Shown: positions 45,119-56,460, counted from the stretch's first letter. The stretch is DNA of 64,000 nt from Anastrepha obliqua (GCF_027943255.1 NC_072892.1:17321792-17385791), one strand, 5' to 3'. A program made the numbers and translations. Notes: generated by a model not told the origin, from the sequence alone.

Positions 45119-45719
45119 GTTTCTAGAATGGCTGTACTTGTTTCTTGTAGTTTTTTATGCGCTGAAAACAAATCTGACCTTCAAAATGCTCCATCACGTC
45201 AGGATTTTTGGTAAATGAAGCCTAAAAGGTCAAAAAATGGCCATTTTAGCCATTTTTGATAATTTTTTTTGGGATAGAAAAATTTTTTTTTCAATTTTCG
45301 ACGAAAAGGTTTCATAGTACAACTCTTTAGCTTTAAAACCCATTTTTTAAAATTATTGTACGATTTTTTAAAAAAAAGTTATGACATTTTGAAATTAACA
45401 GTTTCAGTTACGCCAATCGTTGGGTATAACGTCTATTGGCGTAAGTGAAACTGTTAATTTCAAAATGGCATAACTTTTTTTTTAAAAATCGTACAATAAT
45501 TTTTAAAGCTAAAGAGTTGTACTATGCGACCTTTTCGTCGAAAATTGAAAAAAAAATTTTCTATCCCAAATAAAATTATCAAAAATGGCGAAAATGGCCA
45601 TTTTTTGACCTTTTAGGCTTCATTTACCAAAAATCCTGACGTGATGGAGCATTTTGAAGGTCAGATTCGTTTTCAGCGCATAAAAAGCTACAAGAAACAA
45701 GTACAGCCATTCTAGAAAC
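45119..45719. repeat. 601-bp near-perfect palindrome
   Basis: Left arm 45119-45417 (starts GTTTCTAGAATGGCTGTACT) and right arm 45434-45719 are inverted copies with only a few differences and a spacer of about 16 bp (CGTTGGGTATAACGTC). The arms are non-coding. It could form a 290-bp hairpin as RNA or a cruciform as DNA. The minisatellite and oligonucleotide tail that follow may be parts of the same unit. Confidence 0.9.
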
Positions 45720-45741
45720 TGAAAAAAGTTAAATTTCGCAG

Positions 45742-46115
45742 GCCTATGAAAATTACCCCGTATTAAAGCACTTATCAACAGCTTTCATTTGATACCCATA
45801 TTGTACATACACAACCAAAGGTTACCCGGGTCCACGTTTTGACCTATATCTCGAGACCCCAGTCACGGAGCGGCATGAAAAATACTCTGTACTAAAGCAT
45901 TCACCAACAGCTTCAATTTGATATCCATATTGTACAAACACATTCTAGGGTCCACGTTTTGGTCTCTATCTCGAGACCCTAGTCACAGAGCGGCATGAAA
46001 AATACTCTGGACTAAAGCATTCACCAACAGCTTCCATTTGATACCCATATTGTACATACACATCCGAAGGTTACCCGGGTCCACGTTTTGACCTATATCT
46101 CGAGCCCTATTTCCA
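45742..46115 (+). repeat. Minisatellite, three units of about 120-130 bp
   Basis: Units start near 45742, 45874 and 45994. Shared landmarks: CATGAAAAATACTCTG, ACTAAAGCATTCACCAACAG, ATTTGATACCCATATTGTAC, GGGTCCACGTTTTG and CTATATCTCGAGACCC. The units differ by small indels (unit 2 lacks the GGTTACCCG block). Confidence 0.85.
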
Positions 46116-46268
46116 AAATAAAATATAATTCATGTTACTCGTGGATGATATAGCTTTCGAATGGTGAAAGAATTTTTAAAATCGGTCCAGTAGTTTTTGA
46201 GCCTATTCATTACAACCAAACAAACAAACAAACAAACAAAGTTTTCCTCTTTATAATATTAGTATAGA
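46116..46268 (+). mobile_element. Retroelement-like 3' tail
   Basis: A unique segment with TTTTTAAAATCGGTCCAGTA is followed by (CAAA)n at 46217-46240 and CTTTATAATATTAGTATAGA. This ending is one I have seen at the 3' ends of RTE-like LINEs and derived non-autonomous elements in insects; the class is uncertain. Confidence 0.45.
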
Positions 46269-46269
46269 T

Positions 46270-47355
46270 AGCACTTTTCTTTGAATAAACAAAATAACTC
46301 CTCTTATTAGATAACCCTATAATAGCGGTTTTCGGAAGGTGCCACCTTCTATAATCTCTATATCTTGGGCATTAAAATGTGTCGGCGAGTATTATTATTA
46401 TTTATTATTTTAATTATTACCTTACTTTAGTGCTGCAGTGAAAAACAAGTTACAAAATAAAATTTAATATAATTGATAGGTGAAGTTCATTAGTAGCTGC
46501 GTAAAATTCCGTTTATTTTTCCAAACTAAATCCGGTAACATTTTGTGATTTTTATTTACTCTTATAAAGGCAGCATACAATTGTTTTGAAATAAACAAAA
46601 AAAGAAACAAATATATAAAAGAAATTTCCATATATTATTACTCCACCCTAATGTATTATACATGTGTAGGTATGTGCAGATGATAACAAATTTGAGTGTC
46701 AATGAAACGATCTTCAACTACGTACTACTTTTTTAAATAAACACACATCTATTTATGCATATGTTTATCTCCAAAGTATATTGGTATGTGTGTGTGTATG
46801 CATTTTATTTGCTCCCAAATTTCTGGCGTTCCAATTTTTATTGTTTTGTTTGTTTGAGTCAATGAAAGATTGCAGCATTTGCACAAAAATGCCAATAAAT
46901 TAACCAGAAGTTATGAGAATTTTCTACGTTTGCATTTCACACTTTTTATATTTTATTTATACATAATTTTATAAGTACGAATGTAATATATATATTTATG
47001 TACATATGTATACTGTACACAACATTTCGATGGAAACAAACAAAAATGCACACTCATTCAATATTCAAATTCAAAACACACACTGTACATACATTTTTAT
47101 ATACATACATACATACAAATCTACGCATTTACGCATAAGCCAGTTAGTACGTGGGCCGAAAAAAATTCACTATGATTAATCTTGGCAAAGCCACGTGCGT
47201 CGAGAAATTGCGTGTCACTTTTGTGAAAATTAAAGCATGGAAAGTGTATTTTTTACATATTATATGTACTTGCATGTATGTGTGTGTACATATATTTTTG
47301 TGCATATGAATGTAAGTACATATGTACATACACATATATACATTTGTACATACAT
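46270..47355. other. Non-coding, microsatellites
   Basis: AT-rich DNA. CATA/TATG tracts at about 46990-47015, 47088-47117 and 47310-47360. No gene recognised. Confidence 0.5.
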
Positions 47356-47360
47356 ACATA

Positions 47361-47959
47361 CAGTAGGTTCTGTTTTTATGCGGTAGATATGTACGTTCCG
47401 CTAGAAACAGCATAAAAAAAGCTACATACTAGTTCTATAGTAAAACTATAGATACGTTTCAAAAGTGCTAAAACCTCATAAATCTGAAATAATGTAATAA
47501 AATCGCATAAAAAAGGGCACTAGTCCCATATTATAACTATAGATACGTTCCATAGACCGCATGAATCTGAAATAATTAAATAAAATCGCATAAACAAAAT
47601 ATTGTATTTTTGAAAATTATATCTTTATTTAAGAAAAGTCAGAATCGAAAAATAAATTTAAGTCAGAAATAGAATCAGACAATACCCACATGTTGCGCGT
47701 TCGTTTAGGATTTGGCGTAAAATCACTTTCGTCACTTTAGGAAATGTACACGTCTGATCTGGATGGTGATGCAGGCGATTCCATACTTGTAGGGTTAGCA
47801 TTTTTGATGTAATCTGTGATGAGTTTTTGCTTAGCTGGTTTAGAATCTTGTTTATATGTACAATTTCCGATAGGACGACATGCATTTTGTAATTTAAAAA
47901 AAAACCGCACTATTTCAAAACCGCATAAAAAAAAAGCCGCATAAAAACAGAACCTACTG
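47361..47959 (-). mobile_element. pogo/Tigger-like element, deleted copy
   Basis: Inverted termini CAGTAGGTTCTGTTTTTATG (47361) and complement ending AACCTACTG (47959), with TA at 47359-47360 and 47960-47961. Related blocks (CGCATAAAAAAG) repeat inside both ends. The minus strand has a short trace of the transposase C-terminus, LITDYIKNANPTSMESPASP and KRTRNMW, consistent with pogo/Tigger proteins. The catalytic core is missing; at 599 bp it is a MITE-like derivative. Confidence 0.75.
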
Positions 47960-48170
47960 TATACGGTGTTAAATAACTATTTATATCACATGGACTAATA
48001 TAAGTTTTGACAATTTATTTGCTCCTTATTAATTTTACTATTTCATACAAATTCAAGTTTTACACTTTAGTTATGTACATATGTAAATAACAAAAAAAAA
48101 TCATTACATTTTTTTGCTTTTTATTCAGAATTAAACTTTATTAATAATAAAGTGCAGAAAGAAGTTGTTT

Positions 48171-48250
48171 TCTATAGCGGTCGACCTTCGGGAGGCAATG
48201 GCTAGCCTCCGAGTGTATTTCTGCCATGAGAAAAGCTTCTCATAAAAAAA
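48171..48250 (+). repeat. SINE fragment, middle part
   Basis: CTATAGCGGTCGACC, GGCAATGGCTAGCCTCCGAG, TGTATTTCTGCCATGAG and CTTCTCATAAAAA match the family body. It stops at the TA where the Tc1 terminus begins (48255), so the Tc1 element probably inserted into it; the other SINE half was not found. Confidence 0.65.
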
Positions 48251-48497
48251 TATACAGTGACTCACAGCTTATTTGATGCAGCCAAAAAAATTATTAAAAT
48301 TTCAAATATATTTTATGGTATTTCCATTACAGAAAAAATCTTATAATTTTTTTAGTGTTAATCATCATGTTTTATTTAATAACAAAAAATGTTTCTTCAT
48401 AAGAAAGATATGGCAAATTAAAATAATTCAGTTACAGTTCTGAGGTCACAGCTTATATGATGGACTAAATTAAAAGTATTCAAAAAACATAAACCCA

Positions 48498-49211
48498 TTA
48501 AGGGGGGGTAGGGTCACAAAATCGAAATTTTTTTTCTTCACTCATCTTATAGTAAATCATTTCAAGAATGTTGTGTCAAAATTTTAAGTGGATCGGAGCA
48601 GAATTCTCAAAGTTATAGCCTTTGTAGGCACTCTACCTCGAATGCGGAGCATCGATCATTTTTCAGAGTCATTTTTTCAAACGCGTTTTTCCCGAAACGA
48701 CCTCTTAAAAGTCGGTGCCAATCACAACTCCGAAACTATTCAACCGATTCGTTTCAAATTTGGCACACGTTTTCTAAATCAAAAATACCTCCCCCCCCCC
48801 CACTGTTTTTTTTTATTTTTTTTTTTTTTAAGGTTGTTTTTCACTTACAAATTTGGCGAAATTTTTCGCCAAAAATGCACGTGTTTTGCCACCAAAACTA
48901 CAAAAATGAAAAAAAAAAAAATTTATTAAAGTAGGGGGGAGCATTACGTCATACTTTAACTGAAAAATTCGACTTTTTTAGTTTCAGATGATTCTACGAC
49001 GAATGCCCATTGGCACCGCAGAGCACCTCTCCAAAAAAACTCTGTCATGGGCTTATTTGTCAATATTTTATTATTAATATTTTTTAAAAACTTATTGAAA
49101 AGATGTACAATAACATGCAACTGATTTTATTAAAGTATCTTAAGCCATATTTCTGTAAAAAATTCAAAAAAAAGTATTATTTTTTACCGCTAAACCCTAC
49201 CACCCCCTTAA
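48498..49211. mobile_element. TTAA-flanked MITE, second family
   Basis: TTAA at 48498-48501 and 49208-49211 bound inverted ends GGGGGGGTAGGGT and the complement of ACCCTACCACCCCC. The interior is non-coding with a C-run (48792-48800) and oligo-T tracts. The TTAA duplication fits piggyBac-type integration. It differs in ends and interior from the 35512 family. It interrupts the Tc1 element, so it is younger than that insertion. Confidence 0.8.
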
Positions 49212-50230
49212 TATTTCGATTTCATGATTACGGCTAATACTTGGGTATCCCTTTTGATTCAGAACAGCTTTTAATCGGGAATTCATAGATTCTACAATAT
49301 TTGCTGTATAATCGGAACTAATGTTATCCCATTCTTCCTGTAGTGCCCGTTTCAGATCAGAAGCATTAGAAATATTGTGGTCTCTTGTTTTATTTTCCAG
49401 CACTAACCAGAAATTCTCAATAACGTTGAGATCTGAACTCTGTGCAGGTGTCTGTTCTACATATGGGCAGTTCCAGATAAGCCAGATTTTTACAATACCA
49501 GACGTATGCTTGGGATCGCTGGCTTGGTAGAACCTAAACGAATCCTAATGACAATTTTATCCGCACTTTGTACTAAATTAGCTTTTAGCAGATCCAGATA
49601 CATCTCTTTGTTCATTCTTCCTTCCATAAATGTTAAATTTCCGACGCCTGAAAAGGACATGCAATCCCATACCATCACACTGCCCCCGCCGTGTTTAACT
49701 GTAGAGCGCAAATTACATGGTTGAATCGCGGTGTGTGGTTTTCTCCAAACGCAAGACTTCCCATCAGACCTGAAAAGGTTAAATTTGCTTTCATCCGTAA
49801 AAACAACGGACTTTCAGTACGAAATGTCTTTGTTCAAATGTTGTCTGCAAAACTCTATTCTTTATTTTCTATTACGAGCATTAATCAACGGCTTATTTCG
49901 GGCAGTCCTTCCATGAAAATTTTCTTCGCGCAGAACTCTTCGAATAGTTTCAGGGTTACAGATCTTGCCTAAGTATTTTTCGACTTCGTCCGTTAATTTT
50001 GGAGCGCTTAATTCGGGTTTTTCTTTAACTTTGCGAACAATCCACTTCTTATCTGCATCATTAAATATTTTATTTGGCGTAGATCTGCATTTATCTTCTA
50101 TCCTGTTTTCGTGGCGAAACCCTTCTATAATGTGCTGGACAGTTGAGGAACTAATAGTAACAATTTCTGCAATTTTTCGTTGGCTTTAGCCCTCTTTATA
50201 ATGACGAATCACGTCTTCCCTTTTTTCAAG
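49212..50230 (-). pseudogene. Tc1-like transposase, frame-broken
   Basis: Reading down from about 50230: a helix region (KIAEIVTISSSTVQHIIEGF), NPETIRRVLREENFHGRTAR, VVFTDESKFNLFRSDGKSC with the first Asp, STVKHGGGSVMVWDCMSFSG, GVGNLTFMEGRMNKEMYLDL, DPKHTSGIVKIW with the second Asp, SSDLNVIENFWLVLENK with the Glu (DD34E), and ALQEEWDNISSDYTANIVES, NRLKAVLNQKGYP. Two or more frameshifts and stops. The order is complete, so the loss of function is by point changes, not deletion. Confidence 0.85.
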
Positions 50231-50279
50231 TTTTGAGTTTTATTTTTACATAAACAACTTAATGTGTATGATCAATATA

Positions 50280-50595
50280 AAACAAAAAACAAAAAAAAAT
50301 ATTTTAATTTAATACAATAATAATAATAAATTTCTTCGTCGTCATTGTAATCAACCGAAAACGTTCTTTCAATGGAATGATCTTCTTCTTCTGTATTGCT
50401 TATTCCTTTACGAATGTATAGCGATCATACAATATTTATGTATATCTTTTCGTTTCTTAACTACATTACTCAAAACATATTCATTTATATTATTTACAAT
50501 TTCTTTATAAATACCTCTCTTTTTTTCATGATAACTCGTAACCATGATAACTGCTTCCGGTCAACGGATCGTTTCCCTTCAATTTTTCCTTCCAG
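50280..50595. other. No gene recognised
   Basis: AT-rich DNA between the Tc1 and the next LINE. An 80-codon frame at 50396-50638 is low-complexity and unrecognised. Confidence 0.4.
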
Positions 50596-50599
50596 TATT

Positions 50600-51110
50600 A
50601 ATTGTAATATTATATGTGGTATTTGGTGTTTCTCGTGATATGTCCAAGATAAGCTGTCTTGCGACGTTTTATTGTTTGTAGAAGTTCACATTCTCGATTA
50701 ACTCGTCGTAGAACCTCTCGCCTAAAGTGTCCAACATTCCATGCCATATAAGTGCGCAGACCATACATAAGACTTCACAAAACGCATCTTAAGATTCATA
50801 TCGAAGTCATGGCAGCTTAAGATATTTCTAAATTTGCAAAATGTAGATCTAGCCATTTCTATTCTGGTTTTTATTTCGGCTGATGTGTCCCAATTTTCAT
50901 TCAACCAGCATCCAAGGTATTTGATTTTTGAAACTTTTTATATTTTTACATGATGGAATGATATCGCCTTCATTTTCAGAACGTTTTTCTTCACCTAAAG
51001 TTCTTGCATCTTCTTCGCTCTTAAAAAATTCTGTAATTGATTGCAGATTCTTACCAGGTCATTGTAAATTTCTCGGTATGGAGCCAGACAGTTTTGCAGC
51101 TCCTTCTTGA
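50600..51110 (-). pseudogene. RTE-like LINE reverse transcriptase C-terminal part
   Basis: The minus strand reads IKYLGCWLNENWDTSAEIKT, RIEMARSTFCKFRNILSCHD, MRFVKSYVWSAHLYGMECWT, then in another frame RVNRECELLQTIKRRKTAYL and GHI. The series LG-W-x-EIKTRI, VKSYVWS-LYG-E-WTL and KRRK-x-YLGH is the usual end of RTE-like LINE polyproteins. Upstream (50930-51110) is a broken part of the RT. Confidence 0.75.
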
Positions 51111-51114
51111 AAAT

Positions 51115-52262
51115 TTAATAAAATAATATTACTACAATATTTATTTTTGGAAAAAAGTAAGATGATACATAAAAAAATGTTTAAGATAAAATATACATAA
51201 CATTTTTTTTTTGGAAATTTTAGAAAATAAAAAAAACTGTGTTAAAAAAATTTGTATCTAAAAAAAAACAAAATTTAATCAAATAAAATTATTAAAAAAA
51301 TATATATTATTTTGCCTTAAAAATTAAGAAGAAATTATAAAATAATTATATATATATTCTCCAGAATTTCCAAAAAAAAATTGTAATACATTTTTATCTT
51401 AAGCATTTTTTTCATGTACCTATTATCTTCAACATTTGCTTTCAAATAGTTTTATTTTATTAAATTTTGCCGGTATTTTTAAGATAAAACTACATTCAAA
51501 TATATAGAAAAAAAATTAATAAAATAATTATTTAATTTTATTTAAAAAAATTTATTGTATTTATCTTAAACAAACAAATTTTTCAGTTTACTTCTTATCC
51601 AAAAGCGCTCCGCTTTTTATGATATTTATAATTTTTTATTAAAAAAGTATGATTTTGTTCAAAATTTCATGAATTTTTAGTATTGGGTTTATTTTGCAAA
51701 ATTGTTTTCATTTTTATATTAAAAACACAATTAAAAATTTTTGGGAAATTTTGGAAAATGAAAGCAAAATTTAATAAAAAACATTATTTATTTTTGAAAA
51801 AAAAAACATTTGAGTTAATACATAAAAAATGTTTAAGATACAAAATACATAAATTTTTTTTTTGGAAATTTTGGAAAATAAACAAAGCTGATTAAAAAAA
51901 TTGTATTTAAAAAAAATAAAAACAATTTAATAAAATAAAATTATTAAAAAAAGTGTATGCATTATTTTGCTTTAAAAATTAAAAAAAAAATTTTAAAAAT
52001 AGTAATTTTTTTTCCAAAAATTCCACAATAAAAATTTGAATGCATTTTTATCTTAAACATCTTTTTTCATGTATTATCTTAAGCATTTGCTTTCAAATAG
52101 TTTTATTTTATTAAATTTCGCCGGTATTTTAAAGATAAAAATACATTAAACAATAAAAAATTAAATTAATAAAATTAATAATAATTCCAAAAGAAACATT
52201 TTTTTATTGAATTTATCGTAAATAAAAAATTATTTCAGCTTACTTCATATTCTAAAAGTGCT
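51115..52262. repeat. AT-rich tandem duplication, period about 653 bp
   Basis: Landmarks repeat at a constant offset: AAATGTTTAAGATA (51176 and 51828), TTGCTTTCAAATAGTTTTAT (51436 and 52089) and CTCCGCT (51609 and 52261). Copy 2 ends where normal-composition DNA resumes. About 1.75 units of non-coding, strongly AT-rich sequence. Confidence 0.75.
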
Positions 52263-52264
52263 CC

Positions 52265-53535
52265 GCTCGACCATATTCTGTGGGTCTATGTGAAATCTGT
52301 GGCCTATGCAGACAAATCCCAGACGATTAGTGTCTGAAGGCTAACTGAACTTACTTTCATCATGAAATTGTGCTCAATTGTGCCCGTGATTGATAATACT
52401 CACAGTTTAGAGATTTGTGAAAACATGTGCTTTGCTTTTGCTTGTTCGTCTTTTCAATGTTCATGTTTTCGAGTGGCTACAGTACATATCTACATATGAA
52501 CGTAGTTCAGTTATATGTACTTACATACATATCTAAGTGCACATACATATAGAGATTTCTTTGAATTTCGTCATGATCGCTCCAATGTGGTTGATATTTA
52601 TGTGCAAATATGGACATACATATGTACATATACACACATATAAATGTAGATATGTATATTATACTGCATACATATACATATGTATGTACACATGGGCGCT
52701 TGATATTTCTATGTAATTTATAAATTAAGTTTTATAATTTTGTCGTTTTCAGTCACTTTTTTTGCTCATTAATCATATAAAAAGTGTAAATCTGTATTTA
52801 TGTATGTATGTACAATATTTATCGCCAATGTTTAGATTTCACCAGATAAGTTCCCCTAGATAATAAAGTATTTATTAGAAAAACAAATTAAATTTCATAA
52901 ATGTGAACATTTTATTTAAAATCTGAATCATTTCCATACAAAGTCATACATATGTACATATGTATGTACATACAAACATGCACGCGCAGTCTTGCTTTTT
53001 TCCTCTCTTTTAAACACAAAAGGCACAGCAAGAGGTGATCTTCGCAAAAAGTAATTTGCCTTAAAATATTGTCTTATTTATTTATATATTTTTTATTTCA
53101 TTTGTTTGGCAACACGTGTTTTTGACATCCCATAACAAACGTACATACAAATATAAATAAATGAATAATTAATTTCGCACACAGTCTTGGCCTAAATTTA
53201 AGCCCGCTCTCATTATTCTCACATCCGCACATTTGTGCCCAAGGGTATTATAATTTTTTTCACATAACGGTTGTATGTAACAGTATAAAGTAAAGCAGTT
53301 ATATATTTATTTATTTAAAAATCTGAGAAATGTAGTATTTCTTACAAACTATGAAAAACAGGCTAATGCTACACAATTCAATCAATTATAAATTAAACTC
53401 ATAATTAACTTTCATTTTAATTAAGAAAATTTAGCATTTCTTACTGTTTACAGAGAAAAAAGATTTGATAATGCATAATATTTAGTCCAACAAATAATTT
53501 AGTAACATTTTGAGGTAGTACTTCTTGTTTTTGTT
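52265..53535. other. Non-coding, microsatellites
   Basis: CATA/TATG tracts near 52475-52550, 52612-52690, 52798-52812 and 52945-52975. No gene recognised. Confidence 0.5.
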
Positions 53536-53539
53536 TGAC

Positions 53540-54075
53540 GTGATAACCGCTTAAGCGATTTGGTCGAGTTTATCAAAGCGCGCCAGTCGCTTCTTTCTCG
53601 TGCTAACCGACGTCAGTTTGACACACCAAGTGAAGCCAAGTATATACTTCTTCACGTGATCTTTCCCACGCAGAGAAAGTCTTCTTCCTTCTTCCTCTGC
53701 TACCATCAGCTGGGCTGCATCGAATACTTTCAGAGCTGGGGAGTTTCTTTCCATTCGGACGACATGACCCAGCCAATGAAGCCGCTGGATCTTTATTCGC
53801 TGCGCTATATCTATGTTGTCATAAAGCTCATACAGCTCATTTTGTTCCATCGCCTGCGATATTCGCCGTTGCAACATGCAAATGTCCAAAAATCTTGCGC
53901 AAAATCTTTCTCTCAAACACTCAAAGCGTCGCCTCATCGGATGTTGTCATCGTCCACACTTCTGCGCCATACGTTAGGACGGGCATGATCAGAGCTTTGT
54001 AGAGTGTAAGTTTTGTTCGCCGAGAGAGAACTTTACTACTTAGTCCAAAGTAGCACTTGTTGCCAAGAGAGACTC
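53540..54075 (-). pseudogene. RTE-like LINE 3' part
   Basis: From 54075 the minus strand reads KVWMRVSLGNKCYFGLSSKV, LYKALIMPVLTYGAEVWTMT, then (frame shift) ERKILRKIFG-like, NELYELYDNIDIAQRIKIQR and LHWLGHVVRMERNSPALKVF, DAAQ, the usual end of such LINE proteins with the LGHV-RM box. Ends near 53540. Distinct from the copies at 50600 and 55415. Confidence 0.75.
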
Positions 54076-54079
54076 TCAT

Positions 54080-54374
54080 CCAAACTTTTGTTCATATTTT
54101 CATTGAGGAGGATTTTTACGTGGCGGGTCCCAAACCTATCGCAAAACCAGCTATTTTGGTTGCTTCGCTTTCTCACATTATCTCGCTCTCGTGTTCAGAA
54201 GCTTTAGCTAAGTCCGGAAGTTGTGAGCTGTTTAAACTATATGTAAAAGAAACGTCCTGGCTACTCACAAAAGAAAGACCATCAAGTGACTCTCCCCACT
54301 TGCGTGGACTTCTACGTATGGAACCATCCTCCAATCTCTTACAAGTCTTTAATATAACTAAGAGTGATCGAATG
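54080..54374. other. Unassigned open frame region
   Basis: A 106-codon frame (54057-54377) contains SEALAKSGSCELFKLYVKET but no domain I recognise. It overlaps the LINE relic and runs into the SINE head; probably chance. Confidence 0.35.
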
Positions 54375-54455
54375 TGACCGCCGTAGCCGAATGGATTAGC
54401 GCGTGACTATCATTCGGTAGTGCCTGAATAAGAAATCCCCAAACCGGATCGAATG
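54375..54455 (+). repeat. SINE head, tRNA-like
   Basis: GACCGCCGTAGCCGAATGGA resembles a pol III A box region and GGATCGAATGC a degenerate B box, about 50 bp apart. There is no acceptor stem, so this is not a tRNA gene. The block matches the 5' end of the SINE family; the body is absent after about 54455. Confidence 0.6.
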
Positions 54456-54459
54456 CTAT

Positions 54460-55090
54460 GAAAGTTGTTGGCATCAACGGCGAGCGCTACACATCGAAAT
54501 TAACCATTTTTTTTCTATCCAAACTCAACGATTTGGACGTGAACGAGTTACACAGCAAATTGTACGACGTACATACATTCTGCATGAACGATTTGAACCC
54601 GTGAGTATGTTCTTGAGTTATTTTCATGAGTCACAGGTTTATGATAATAATCCGCATTCTATTATCATTTCCACGGAACGCCGTCAGCAACAAAAATATG
54701 AACAACTAAAATTAGTTCGCAACAAAATTCAATGTTGTCTTCATACAAATTGACCATAAAAATAAAAATTTACCTTGTGATGAAATATACTGAGGAGTGC
54801 CTAAGTGTTGCCCAATACTGTATTCTATACGCACGAGCTTATACACACCTACCCACGTACATACTGCGTATCTTAGCAACAAAGTCCGATACTTAACCAC
54901 GTGTTAGCAATCTTTTTGTGAGCTATTAGGGGCTTTTCCCAAAGAGGTTAACAAAAAAGTTTCCCACAAAAGTAGTAAAAGTGCGGGGACTCAAAATAAC
55001 AAACCTGTTTTATTGTACTAATATTTACATACCCAAATGAACAACATTTACATTTCCAAACTTAAATTAATTAAATTTTTAATTAAACGT
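54460..55090. other. No gene recognised
   Basis: Mixed DNA. A short phrase at 54475-54600 (GVNGERYTSKLTIFFLSKLN) resembles the mariner VNGERY motif region and may be a scrap of a plus-strand mariner transposase. Confidence 0.4.
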
Positions 55091-55093
55091 TAT

Positions 55094-55410
55094 AACGGGT
55101 GTTTTTTTTTTAATTTGAGAAATTAAAATGGTAATAAAAACAGAAATATTATTGCAATGAATTTTTTTCATTATAATCTGGTAGATAATTTCATGGCATT
55201 TTTTTAATATTATATCCGGCATATGTCCGCCGCGGCTACGAGTTACTTAGTCCTTTCGATCAGTCCAATAAATCAAGTTTGACGAGCGTTGTATGTCACG
55301 TTGCCCCGCCTTATTGGAACCAAATGCCGTCGATGTTTAGCTAATTAATTTTAGGAAATAAAAATTCAGTCAGCATGGCTCGATAGCGCTCACCATTTAC
55401 CGTAACATCA
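55094..55410 (-). pseudogene. Mariner-like transposase scrap
   Basis: The minus strand from 55410 reads ADVTVNGERYRAML, then a broken stretch with IWFQ and GGAT (second-Asp region, Asp lost), LVKLDLLDRKD, and RSRGGHMPDIILK near 55220. CGGGTGTTTTTTTTTTAATT at 55097 resembles the terminus of the 5119 element, suggesting a related lineage. No right terminus. Confidence 0.6.
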
Positions 55411-55414
55411 GCTC

Positions 55415-55690
55415 CTTCCTTATTTGCAAAGTAAATTTCCACAATTTCGTAGCTTCTTGCCATCGATTTCGATTTACAGCCACTTCCCTCCAACATTGCA
55501 CGCACATTTTCCTAAGATCAGCTTCCACATCTTCTAGCCACATTTTCCTCGGGCATCCCTTTTTTCTTTCTCCACTTGGGCGAAGATCTAGTGCCTTTCT
55601 CGTTGATCGCTCCTTTGGCATTCTAGCCACATGTCCCAGCCATCTAAGTTGTTGAGACTTAATAAATCTTATTATAGCTTTTTCTTAACT
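55415..55690 (-). pseudogene. LINE C-terminal scrap
   Basis: The minus strand reads IKSQQLRWLGHVARMPKERS, TRKALDLRPSGERKKGCPRK, MWLEDVEADLRKMCVQCWRE, VAVNRNRWQEATKLW: the LGHV-RM box followed by a basic, Trp-containing C-terminus, as at the end of RTE-like LINE proteins. Open for 77 codons. Confidence 0.75.
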
Positions 55691-55694
55691 ACAT

Positions 55695-55990
55695 ATGTCT
55701 TCCTTTATTTGGAAATTTATAGTGGAAATATTTTCTGAGGTATTTTGGCCTATTTAATGTAATATTTCGTTTTAGACTCTAATTGAACCATTTCCAGATT
55801 TGAGTTATTTTAAGAGCTGCAATTTAAAACACCAGCTTATAACTTACCTAATCTGAAACTCTGCTCACTCATAGCAATCGCTTCTAATTCGCTTTTTAAT
55901 AAATGAATGTCTTAAATTAATCCTTGAATGAATAAATTTTATTTACACATACAATTTACCAGAGTAGGATTTTACTCATAAAATTTACCA
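55695..55990. other. No gene recognised
   Basis: AT-rich non-coding DNA between LINE relics. Confidence 0.4.
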
Positions 55991-55994
55991 GAGT

Positions 55995-56453
55995 AGAGCG
56001 TTTGCGGTTCTAAGGTGAACTGTTGTGTGGGAGCTGCCCTCTCTCGGAGCTGCTCGACTTATCCAAATCAATTCGACTTCCTGACTATGCCAGCGGGTTT
56101 CAAGCAGAACTGTTAGCAATCAGAGAACCAAGACAATCAGTAAAGCACTACAAAGAAATTGGCGTAAGAGTAGTCACCTTTCAAGACAGTCAAGCAGCTA
56201 TCAAGGCCTTAGATGCGAATTCCATTGCATTCAATCTAGTTTTATAGCGTGGAGAAGAACTAGAATTGCTTGATTATTGGCTCTGACATGGGTTCCCGGT
56301 CATAGGGATATAGAGCGTAATTAAAGAGCAGATGAGCTAACAAAAACAGGTTCGGCCCAAGTCATAACATAAACGGTGGCAGTTGTTACCCCATTCAGGG
56401 GTTATATACAGTTAGAAGGCCGAAAAAATTTGTACACTTATTATGTTATTTTA
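55995..56453 (+). pseudogene. Older LINE: RNase H remnant
   Basis: ASGFQAELLAIREPRQSVKH carries the RNase H Glu, VVTFQDSQAAIKALDANSIA the second Asp, and after stops HGFPVIGI and ADELTKTGS the final box. It resembles, but is clearly diverged from, the RNase H of the 56454 element inserted beside it. The putative duplication TATGTTATTTTA (56442-56453) sits at its edge. Confidence 0.7.
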
Positions 56454-56460
56454 GGTAAAA

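Larger units (their letters stand above)
48255..50275 (-). mobile_element. Tc1-like element, with MITE insertion
   Basis: Left terminus CAGTGACTCACAGCTTATTT after TA. The box TCACAGCTTATTTGATG (48262) recurs as TCACAGCTTATATGATG at 48446, an arrangement like the paired binding sites of IR/DR-type Tc1 elements. The minus-strand transposase lies at about 49212-50230; the MITE at 48498-49211 sits between its C-terminus and the terminal region. The right terminus was not located, so 50275 is approximate. Confidence 0.7.

Noticed and set aside
54375..54455. tRNA gene
   Set aside because: A- and B-box-like sequence is present but there is no acceptor stem or anticodon arm; it fits the SINE head.
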